The translations under genes were made by a program, and so were the position numbers. The notes beneath the pieces were generated by a model. It did not search any database, was not told the origin of the DNA, and saw only the letters and a list, made by a program, of their open reading frames with translations. 5,050 bases of DNA from Lysobacterales bacterium (lineage in GTDB: Bacteria; Pseudomonadota; Gammaproteobacteria; Xanthomonadales; Marinicellaceae): NCBI GenBank assembly GCA_027083915.1, contig JALWML010000243.1:1-5050 (forward strand), written 5' to 3'. Positions 1 through 5,050 of the stretch are shown one piece after another (the first letter of the stretch is position 1; the number at the start of each line of letters is the position of its first letter).

Positions 1-758
1 CCAAAGATAAAATCATGATGGGTGCAGAGCGCAAATCAATGGTGATGGATGAAAAAGAAAAACTCAATACAGCTTACCATGAAGCAGGACACGCTATCGT
101 AGGACGTTTAGTGCCAGAACATGATCCTGTATATAAAGTAACAATTATTCCACGTGGACGTGCTTTAGGTGTGACCATGTTTTTACCGGAGCAAGACAGA
201 TACTCGCAGTCCAAAACATTATTAGAGTCGCAAATTTCAACCTTATACGGTGGTCGTATTGCCGAAGAATTAATTGGAGGCAAAGATGCCATAACAACTG
301 GAGCTTCTAATGATATATCGGTTGCTACAGATATTGCTCGAAATATGGTAACCAAATGGGGCTTTGGTGAAGGTCTTGGTCCTTTGCTTTATTCAGAAGA
401 TGAAGGTGAAGTGTTTTTAGGTCGTCAAGTGACTCAACATAAAAATCTTTCTGATGCTACAGCTAAAGTTATAGATGACGCGATGAAAAAGATTATTGAT
501 AAAAATTACGACAGAGCCTATAAATTATTAACTGAAAATATGGATATATTGCATGCTATGTCCGAAGCATTAATGAAATACGAAACAATTGAAAAGAAAC
601 AGATTGATCAATTGATGGCTCGTGAACCAGTCTCTCCACCAGAAGGTTGGGAAGAAGATGATACAGATTCTACAAGCAAGCCTTCGGCTCCAAAATCAGA
701 AGATAAAGGATCTGACAAGAAGAAAGATAACATCGGTGATGAAGCACCATCGGTCTAA
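1..758 (+). CDS. ftsH: FtsH, ATP-dependent membrane zinc metalloprotease (C-terminal part, start outside window)
   Basis: FtsH is a hexameric inner-membrane AAA+ protease that extracts and degrades misfolded membrane proteins and regulatory proteins; in E. coli these include LpxC and sigma-32. Only the protease half is here. The reading frame is open from base 3 (KDKIMMGAERKSMVM), so the transmembrane segments and most of the AAA+ ATPase domain lie upstream. The zinc motif HEAGH is encoded at 78-92 (two His ligands and the catalytic Glu). The Asp of TGASNDI at 312-314 matches the third zinc ligand known from FtsH structures. The conserved PRGRALGVT and LYGGRIAEE segments are present. Near the end, LLTENMDILHAMSEALMKYE is the usual leucine-zipper-like helix, followed by PPEGWEE and a charged, Ser/Lys/Asp-rich disordered tail of about 35 residues. 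By alignment from memory with E. coli FtsH, about 390 residues are missing upstream. Nothing looks broken. The stop is TAA 756-758, 3 bases before folP. Confidence 0.97.
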   Translation, partial: KDKIMMGAERKSMVMDEKEKLNTAYHEAGHAIVGRLVPEHDPVYKVTIIPRGRALGVTMFLPEQDRYSQSKTLLESQISTLYGGRIAEELIGGKDAITTGASNDISVATDIARNMVTKWGFGEGLGPLLYSEDEGEVFLGRQVTQHKNLSDATAKVIDDAMKKIIDKNYDRAYKLLTENMDILHAMSEALMKYETIEKKQIDQLMAREPVSPPEGWEEDDTDSTSKPSAPKSEDKGSDKKKDNIGDEAPSV

Positions 759-761
759 ACC

Positions 762-1559
762 ATGATGCACGGTTTTAGAATAATGGGGGTCATTAACGTG
801 ACCCCTGATTCGTTCTCAGATGGTGGTCAGTATCTGCAAACAGATAAAGCTGTGACTCATGCACTGAAACTTATCAAGCAGGGAACAGATATTATTGATA
901 TTGGTGGAGAATCCACCCGCCCTGGGGCTGATGTCGTTTCAATAGAAGAAGAAATCAAACGTGTTGTCCCTGTTATTCAATCCCTTCGTAGAGAAAATCC
1001 CAATATAACAATTTCCATTGATAGCAGTAAACCCGAGGTTATGTCTGCTGCCATTAAAGCAGGGGTAAACTTAATTAATGATGTTAATGCATTACAGGCC
1101 GAAGGGGCAATGCAGGTTGCAGCAAAAGCTAATATGTCTGTGTGTTTAATGCATAAGCAGGGTCAACCAAAAACCATGCAAAATAAGCCCAAATACCGAG
1201 ATGTTTTGACGCAAGTCATGGATTTTTTTAAGCAAAAAGTGGATAATTGCTTGCTTGCTGGCATCAAGGTAGAAAATATTATCCTTGATCCAGGTATTGG
1301 ATTTGGTAAGACCTTAGAACACAACTTGATATTATTAAAAAACATTAAAAAGTTAAAATCTCTAGGATATCCCATATTAATAGGAGTTTCCCGAAAAAGC
1401 ATGATAGGTGAAATTCTAAATGCTGAGGTAAACGATAGGTTATACGGCTCATTAGCCATTGCCCAATTTGCCTATACTCAAGGAGCGGAAATTTTCAGAG
1501 TACACGATGTTAAAGCAACTTGTGATGTGTTGAAAATGACACAAACCCTAAATGAGTAA
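762..1559 (+). CDS. folP: Dihydropteroate synthase (265 aa)
   Basis: DHPS is a cytoplasmic TIM-barrel enzyme that condenses p-aminobenzoate with hydroxymethyl-dihydropterin pyrophosphate to give dihydropteroate; it is the sulfonamide target. Family motifs appear in order: MGVINVTPDSFSDGG (8-22; Asn12 is the expected Mg ligand), GGESTRPGA (48-56), SIDSSKPEV (85-93; Asp87), IND (105-107), LMHKQGQPKTMQ (129-140), LDPGIGFGK (175-183; Asp176), SRKSMIG (210-216; Lys212) and RVHDV (246-250). Phe18 and the TRPGA loop look wild type, so no classic sulfonamide-resistance change is visible. The usual SIDTSKPEV reads SIDSSKPEV here. The start must be ATG 762 or ATG 765, because the ftsH TAA at 756-758 is in the same frame. 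The protein therefore lacks about 10 N-terminal residues found in E. coli (282 aa), and it also ends about 8 residues earlier. No Shine-Dalgarno sequence is seen, so reinitiation after ftsH is likely. Its stop codon overlaps the left end of the repeat element. Confidence 0.96.
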   Translation: MMHGFRIMGVINVTPDSFSDGGQYLQTDKAVTHALKLIKQGTDIIDIGGESTRPGADVVSIEEEIKRVVPVIQSLRRENPNITISIDSSKPEVMSAAIKAGVNLINDVNALQAEGAMQVAAKANMSVCLMHKQGQPKTMQNKPKYRDVLTQVMDFFKQKVDNCLLAGIKVENIILDPGIGFGKTLEHNLILLKNIKKLKSLGYPILIGVSRKSMIGEILNAEVNDRLYGSLAIAQFAYTQGAEIFRVHDVKATCDVLKMTQTLNE

Positions 1560-1575
1560 GATGGGCTCGCCCATC
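1560..1575. repeat. Perfect 16-bp palindrome directly after the folP stop
   Basis: GATGGGC (1560-1566) and GCCCATC (1569-1575) are exact reverse complements separated by TC. In RNA this gives a short GC-rich hairpin (six pairs with a CUCG loop) starting just after the folP stop codon. No T-run follows (the next bases are ATTAATTAAAC), so it is not a standard intrinsic terminator; it could instead stabilise the 3' end. The same GATGGGC heptamer recurs at 1648-1654, so GCCCATC can pair either locally or across the whole gap. Confidence 0.75.
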
Positions 1576-1599
1576 ATTAATTAAACTAACATCGCAGCA

Positions 1600-1636
1600 T
1601 TATTAACCCTTCGGTATTATGCCGCAGGGTTAATAA
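1600..1636. repeat. Strong central hairpin in the folP-glmM gap
   Basis: TTATTAACCCT (1600-1610) and AGGGTTAATAA (1626-1636) are perfect 11-bp inverted repeats. Inside them, after one T/C mismatch (1611/1625), CGG (1612-1614) pairs with CCG (1622-1624), and a T-G wobble (1615/1621) closes a 5-base ATTAT loop. The total is 15 pairs with one mismatch. The flanks (GAATAGAAATTG on the right, GCTGCGATG on the complementary strand) have no T-run, so it does not look like an intrinsic terminator in either direction. It sits almost at the centre of the inverted-repeat element and is probably part of it. Confidence 0.8.
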
Positions 1637-1647
1637 GAATAGAAATT

Positions 1648-1664
1648 GATGGGCAGGATCCATC
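1648..1664. repeat. Right-end imperfect palindrome before glmM
   Basis: GATGG (1648-1652) and CCATC (1660-1664) are inverted repeats around a 7-base loop, GCAGGAT. It is the counterpart of the palindrome at 1560-1575, with a diverged middle. Its right edge lies about 18 bases upstream of the glmM ATG, so folding here, or pairing with the left end, could affect ribosome access to glmM. That effect is inferred. Confidence 0.55.
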
Positions 1665-1682
1665 TTACAAACAGTGAAACAA

Positions 1683-3020
1683 ATGACAGAAAAAAAATAT
1701 TTTGGGACAGATGGTATACGCGGTGAAGTAGGCGGCAAAATAATGACAGCAAAGTTTGCTCTTAAATTGGGTCGTGCCGCTGGAAAAGTGCTTGGACAAT
1801 TATCACCGTCTAATACAATAGTTATTGGTAAAGATACTCGAATTTCAGGTTATATGTTTGAAGCAGCATTGGAAGCAGGACTCTCATCTGCGGGTGTTAA
1901 CTCATTAATGCTTGGACCAATGCCAACACCTGCCATAGCATGGATGACCAGTTCTATGCATGCAAGTGCTGGGATTGTAATCTCTGCTTCACACAACCCT
2001 TATTATGATAATGGCATCAAATTTTTTAATCAATTTGGTGAAAAATTATCCGATGAACAAGAGCTGGCGATTGAAGCCGAACTTGATAAAGAGTTTAGTA
2101 CTGTTGCCAGCGAAAACTTAGGTAAAGCCAAACGTATCGATGATGCTGCAGGGCGATACATAGAATTTTGTAAAGGAGTTTTCCCAAGACAACAATCTTT
2201 GTCGGGTTTAAAAATTGTAGTCGATTGTGCCAATGGAGCGACATACCATATTGCTCCAAAAGTTTTTAAAGAACTAGGTGCAGATGTCACAGTGATTGGT
2301 AACAAACCCGATGGTTTAAATATCAACCAAGACTGTGGCTCAACCGAACCACAAATTTTACAAGAAATTGTATTGGAAACAGGAGCAGATTTAGGCATAG
2401 CACTAGATGGTGATGGTGATCGAGTTTTAATGGTGGATCATTACGGTGAGGTAATTGATGGTGATCAGCTGATATTTATTGTTGCTAAACACTTTCATAA
2501 GAATAAAAAATTAACCGGTGGCGTGGTTGGTACATTGATGACCAATCAAGCTATGGAAGTGGAATTGGCTAATCTTGGCATTCCATTTTTACGCGCCAAT
2601 GTTGGCGACCGTTATGTGCACCAATTATTGAAAAAGAATAACTGGCATCTGGGTGGTGAATCCTCGGGACACATATTAAATCTTGAACTCGCAACCACGG
2701 GTGATGGAATTGTCAGTGCTTTAATGGTACTAGTCGTGATGAAAAACGAAGGCAAGAAACTGCGAGATTTAGCCAAAGAAATACCACTTTATCCACAAAT
2801 ATTAATAAACATTACCATAGAAAATGCCAAAGAAATCGCTAAACACCCTGATTTAATCGAACATGCTAAGCGTGTGGATGAAAAGTTGGGAAACAAAGGA
2901 AGAACCCTAATACGTGCCTCAGGTACACAACCTATGTTACGTGTGATGGTTGAAGCCCAAGATGAAAACCTTGCCAAACAATTTGCAAACGAATTAAAAG
3001 ACACAGTAGAAAACTTATGA
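1683..3020 (+). CDS. glmM: Phosphoglucosamine mutase GlmM (445 aa)
   Basis: GlmM is a cytoplasmic alpha-D-phosphohexomutase that converts glucosamine-6-phosphate to glucosamine-1-phosphate, the precursor of UDP-GlcNAc for peptidoglycan and lipopolysaccharide. The four family sites are visible: KYFGTDGIRG (5-14); the active-site loop GIVISASHNPYYDNG (97-111), where Ser103 is the residue phosphorylated in the active enzyme; the metal loop DGDGDR with Asp242, Asp244 and Asp246; the sugar-binding GGESSGH (324-330); and the phosphate-binding RASGTQPMLRVMVE (411-424). Gln416 replaces the Glu of the usual SGTEP. ATG 1683 is preferred over the in-frame GTG at 1674 because MTEKKYFGTDGIRG aligns with E. 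coli MSNRKYFGTDGIRG and gives the same 445-residue length. No clear Shine-Dalgarno sequence precedes either start. The upstream repeat element ends 15 bases before the ATG. The TGA stop overlaps the next start codon as ATGA. Confidence 0.97.
   Translation: MTEKKYFGTDGIRGEVGGKIMTAKFALKLGRAAGKVLGQLSPSNTIVIGKDTRISGYMFEAALEAGLSSAGVNSLMLGPMPTPAIAWMTSSMHASAGIVISASHNPYYDNGIKFFNQFGEKLSDEQELAIEAELDKEFSTVASENLGKAKRIDDAAGRYIEFCKGVFPRQQSLSGLKIVVDCANGATYHIAPKVFKELGADVTVIGNKPDGLNINQDCGSTEPQILQEIVLETGADLGIALDGDGDRVLMVDHYGEVIDGDQLIFIVAKHFHKNKKLTGGVVGTLMTNQAMEVELANLGIPFLRANVGDRYVHQLLKKNNWHLGGESSGHILNLELATTGDGIVSALMVLVVMKNEGKKLRDLAKEIPLYPQILINITIENAKEIAKHPDLIEHAKRVDEKLGNKGRTLIRASGTQPMLRVMVEAQDENLAKQFANELKDTVENL
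3017..3020 (+). other. ATGA stop/start overlap, glmM to propeller lipoprotein gene
   Basis: The ATG of the lipoprotein gene (3017-3019) overlaps the glmM TGA (3018-3020). No strong Shine-Dalgarno sequence precedes it, so translation probably depends on ribosomes finishing glmM. This ties an envelope protein to an essential housekeeping transcript. Confidence 0.8.
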
Positions 3021-4159
3021 AAAAAATCATTATATTAAGCGCGATTGCATTGGCGTCGTGTTCTCAAAACCTAAAAGTGGTTCATCAACAAGAAGCGCCT
3101 AAACCCCCTGCGATGAGTGCCAAAAGTGAGCCTGTAAAAGTGGAATTTTTAACGGATATTAATCAGCTTACATTTGCAGGCAAACGCTCAGGAGAAGCTT
3201 ATTTTTCAGCCGATGGCAGTGAGTTGATTTTTCAAAGTGAACGCGATGATGACAATCCTTTTTACCAAATTTTTAAAATGGATTTGGAAACAGGTGATGT
3301 CGAACGTGTTTCAAATGGTGTGGGTAAAACAACCTGCTCATGGATTCATCCTGATGGTGATAAAATAATCTATGCTTCAACGCATCTTGACCCACAAGCT
3401 AAACAAAAACAGCAAGATGAGTTGGATTTTAGAGCTTCTGGAAAAACTCGTCGTTATTCGTGGGATTACGATGAAAATTACGATTTATTTGTAAAAGAAA
3501 ATGGTCAATTAAAGCGCATGACAACGGCAGTTGGCTACGATGCAGAAGGCAGTTTTTCTCCAGATGGTCAGTGGATAGTATTTTCATCTAATCGTGATGG
3601 TTATAACGACAAGGCAAATCAACTGACACAAGAACAACGCAATACCTTTAGCAAAGATCCTTCTTATTTGATGGATATTTATGTCATGAAAGCTGATGGA
3701 AGTGACTTAAAGCAATTGACGACTTATAAGGGCTATGATGGAGGACCATTTTTCTCCCCAGATGGTAAAAAGATTATCTGGCGACGATTTTCAGTTGATG
3801 GCATGACTGCAGAAATATTTACCATGAATACTGATGGCAGTGATAAAAGACAACTAACTCATTCTAATACCATGAACTGGGCACCTTATTATCATCCAAG
3901 CCAAAAATACATTATTTACACAACAAACACCCAAGGATTTGCAAATTTTGAATTGTATATTATTGATGCAGAGGGTAAGCATGAACCTGTGCGTGTTAGC
4001 TTTTTAGATGGTTTTGATGGATTGCCAGTTTTCACACCTGATGGAGATGAGCTGTATTGGACACGTAAAAAAGACAACAATAATGTCTCGCAAGTGTATC
4101 GCGCTCATTGGAATCATCAAGCAGCATTAAAAGCATTGGGTTTAAAACAAGATGATTAA
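3017..4159 (+). CDS. TolB/PD40-type beta-propeller lipoprotein (380 aa)
   Basis: This is a predicted envelope lipoprotein with a six-bladed WD40-like (PD40) propeller. The N-terminus MKKIIILSAIALASC is a lipoprotein signal peptide with lipobox LASC and acylated Cys15. Ser16 rather than Asp at +2 favours outer-membrane sorting under the E. coli Lol rule. A Pro/Lys/Glu-rich tether (about 20-40) follows. Six PD40-style turns recur: SADGSELIF (64-72), HPDGDKIIY (111-119), SPDGQWIVF (181-189), SPDGKKIIW (247-255), HPSQKYIIY (293-301, degenerate) and TPDGDELYW (340-348). Several blades end in the typical pattern 'xIFxMDxxxGxxxRVS/QLT'. Longer insertions lie at about 124-150 and 194-218. TolB uses such a propeller in the Tol-Pal envelope system, but this is not tolB itself: it is lipidated, lacks the TolB N-terminal domain and is not beside pal. 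The specific role is unknown; such propellers bind proteins or peptides. The gene overlaps the peptidase gene downstream by 8 bases, which suggests a functional pair. Confidence 0.85.
   Translation: MKKIIILSAIALASCSQNLKVVHQQEAPKPPAMSAKSEPVKVEFLTDINQLTFAGKRSGEAYFSADGSELIFQSERDDDNPFYQIFKMDLETGDVERVSNGVGKTTCSWIHPDGDKIIYASTHLDPQAKQKQQDELDFRASGKTRRYSWDYDENYDLFVKENGQLKRMTTAVGYDAEGSFSPDGQWIVFSSNRDGYNDKANQLTQEQRNTFSKDPSYLMDIYVMKADGSDLKQLTTYKGYDGGPFFSPDGKKIIWRRFSVDGMTAEIFTMNTDGSDKRQLTHSNTMNWAPYYHPSQKYIIYTTNTQGFANFELYIIDAEGKHEPVRVSFLDGFDGLPVFTPDGDELYWTRKKDNNNVSQVYRAHWNHQAALKALGLKQDD
4152..4159 (+). other. 8-base stop/start overlap, lipoprotein gene to M28 peptidase gene
   Basis: The peptidase ATG (4152-4154) lies inside the last codons of the lipoprotein gene, whose stop is TAA 4157-4159. 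No strong ribosome binding site is seen, so coupled translation of the pair is likely. Confidence 0.75.
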
Positions 4160-5050
4160 AATAGGTTTAGTATTTCTTTGTTTAATTGTTTTTCCTGTAC
4201 AAGCAAAACGTCAAAGTGTATTAAGTGCTGAAAATGCTAAAAAGCATGTGTTGGCAATTACTCAAACAGGTGGTCGTTTGGCAGGCAGCCAAAGTGCACA
4301 AAAAGCAGCAGCATATATTGATACAGAGTTAAAAAGAATTGGATTGCAACCGTGGCATTCACAAAGTTATAAATGGCCTTTTAACTTTGTTTCTCCAATT
4401 GATCAATCTAAAGGACAAGGCAGTAATCTTATTGCTTTTATCAAAGGTAGCACAAAATTACCCGGTGTTATTATTGGTGCTCATTATGATCACTTAGGTC
4501 ATGGGGAATCAGATAAATCGTTGGCAAGAGCAGAAGAAAAAGGTCAGATTCATTTAGGAGCGGATGATAATGCCTCAGGTGTGTCGGCTTTATTATCTGT
4601 TGCCGAATATTTAGTAGCCTTAAAAAATAAAGGAAAGTTCACACCCAAACGCGATATTATCTTTGCTTTTTGGTCAGGTGAAGAAATAGGATTAATTGGT
4701 TCAAAAAGTTTTGTCAAAATGTTTGGGCAAGATGATTTGTCGCATATCTTTATGGCAAACCTCAATATGGACATGGTAGGGCGTTTGGACAATGCCTTAA
4801 TATTGCAAGGAACAGGTTCTAGCAAGCAATGGCAACAAATTATTGAACAACGTAATGCACCTGTCCGCTTAAATATCGTGACCCAAGCAGATAGCCAATT
4901 ACCAACCGACACAAGCAGTTTTTTTCAACACCATGTGCCAATATTATCAGCATTTACAGGCAACCATGAGCAATACCATTCACCACGTGATACAACTGAT
5001 TTGTTGAATTATCAAGGCATTGCCAAAATTGCCAAATTGATGGCATTAAT
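4152..5050 (+). CDS. Secreted M28-family zinc aminopeptidase (3' end outside window)
   Basis: The frame is open from ATG 4152 to the window edge (299 full codons), so the gene is cut at its 3' end. The N-terminus MIKIGLVFLCLIVFPVQA is a Sec signal peptide with likely cleavage after VQA (residue 18), placing the enzyme in the periplasm or outside the cell. The M28 two-zinc site is complete: GAHYDHLGHG (His111), GADDNASG (bridging Asp139), FWSGEEIGL (catalytic Glu177, zinc ligand Glu178), NLNMDMVGR (Asp207) and YHSPRDTTD (Tyr275, His276). These match the ligand order known for Streptomyces griseus aminopeptidase. Family members remove N-terminal amino acids from peptides; the exact substrate cannot be told. 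A PTDTSSF segment (251-257) stands where many relatives have SDHxxF. To judge from family size, only a short C-terminal piece is probably missing. It overlaps the propeller lipoprotein gene and is likely made together with it. Confidence 0.93.
   Translation, partial: MIKIGLVFLCLIVFPVQAKRQSVLSAENAKKHVLAITQTGGRLAGSQSAQKAAAYIDTELKRIGLQPWHSQSYKWPFNFVSPIDQSKGQGSNLIAFIKGSTKLPGVIIGAHYDHLGHGESDKSLARAEEKGQIHLGADDNASGVSALLSVAEYLVALKNKGKFTPKRDIIFAFWSGEEIGLIGSKSFVKMFGQDDLSHIFMANLNMDMVGRLDNALILQGTGSSKQWQQIIEQRNAPVRLNIVTQADSQLPTDTSSFFQHHVPILSAFTGNHEQYHSPRDTTDLLNYQGIAKIAKLMAL

Larger units (their letters stand above)
1557..1667. mobile_element. Putative MITE-like inverted-repeat element between folP and glmM
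   Basis: The gap is framed by imperfect terminal inverted repeats. The left end (1557-1576) reads TAAGATGG, then GCTC, then GCCCATCA. The reverse complement of the right end (1647-1667) reads TAAGATGG, then ATCCT, then GCCCATCA. That gives 8+8 matching positions around a non-matching 4/5-base middle. Both outer ends carry TA, compatible with a TA target duplication at 1557-1558 and 1666-1667 and a core of 107 bp. The centre holds an 11-bp perfect hairpin. No ORF of useful size is inside, so any movement would need a transposase in trans. The size, TA ends, fold-back potential and position in transcribed intergenic DNA resemble ERIC, Correia/NEMIS and IS630/Tc1-type MITEs, but no sequence identity to any named family is recognised. 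Alternatives are a cis-acting RNA structure that evolved in place, or protein-binding palindromes. Only one copy is visible, so mobility is an inference. Confidence 0.5.

Noticed and set aside
762..1559. Acquired sulfonamide-resistance DHPS (sul-type)
   Set aside because: It sits in the chromosomal ftsH-folP-glmM order, the Phe18 and TRPGA loops are wild type, and there is no sul-type insertion.
1592..1620. Promoter for glmM with TATTAT (1615-1620) as the -10 box
   Set aside because: The bases 17 upstream (TCGCAG) do not resemble a -35 box, and the TATTAT lies within the hairpin; support is too weak to list.
1600..1645. Intrinsic terminator at the central hairpin
   Set aside because: The stem is strong, but no T-run follows on either strand (GAATAGAAATTG on +, TGCTGCGATG on -).
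2030..2398. 122-residue minus-strand ORF inside glmM
   Set aside because: It is antisense to well-conserved GlmM sequence and has a Ser/Pro-rich composition typical of a shadow frame.
3017..4159. Calling the propeller gene tolB
   Set aside because: It has a lipoprotein signal and no TolB N-terminal domain, and it is not next to pal or tolA; only the PD40 repeat type is shared.
4550..4912. 120-residue minus-strand ORF
   Set aside because: It lies opposite the M28 peptidase frame, which carries the complete zinc-site motifs; its translation shows no recognisable domain.

Overview
The window is a single-direction, AT-rich bacterial gene block, with every gene on the + strand. It starts inside ftsH (AAA+ membrane protease) and continues through folP (dihydropteroate synthase) and glmM (phosphoglucosamine mutase). 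The ftsH-folP-glmM order and the close protein similarity to the Escherichia coli versions (FtsH tail ending in a PPxGW motif, 445-residue GlmM) point to a gammaproteobacterium. The AT-rich base composition suggests a low-GC, non-enteric lineage, but the genus cannot be fixed from this sequence.

Layout. Positions 1-758 hold the protease half of FtsH, whose start lies outside the window. folP (762-1559) begins 3 bases after the ftsH stop. The only real intergenic gap (1560-1682, 123 bases) is almost filled by a compact inverted-repeat element (about 1557-1667). It has imperfect terminal inverted repeats of 20/21 bases, TA at both outer ends and a strong central hairpin. It resembles a MITE of the general ERIC/Correia style, and its left end overlaps the folP stop codon. 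glmM (1683-3020) follows.

After glmM the usual enteric neighbours (secG and tRNA genes) are absent. Instead an ATGA overlap leads into a six-repeat TolB/PD40-type beta-propeller lipoprotein (3017-4159). An 8-base overlap then leads into a secreted M28-family zinc aminopeptidase (4152 to beyond 5050) with all five expected metal ligands. The tight overlaps suggest one mRNA and translational coupling of the last three genes.

How the genes fit together. FtsH, FolP and GlmM are housekeeping functions: membrane and regulatory proteolysis, folate synthesis, and the amino-sugar precursor of peptidoglycan and LPS. The last two genes form a cell-envelope pair, a probable outer-membrane propeller lipoprotein and a periplasmic or secreted peptidase, that may cooperate in peptide handling; this is inferred from adjacency. 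The least explained piece of DNA is the structured repeat between folP and glmM. No tRNA, rRNA, CRISPR array, convincing promoter or rho-independent terminator was seen.
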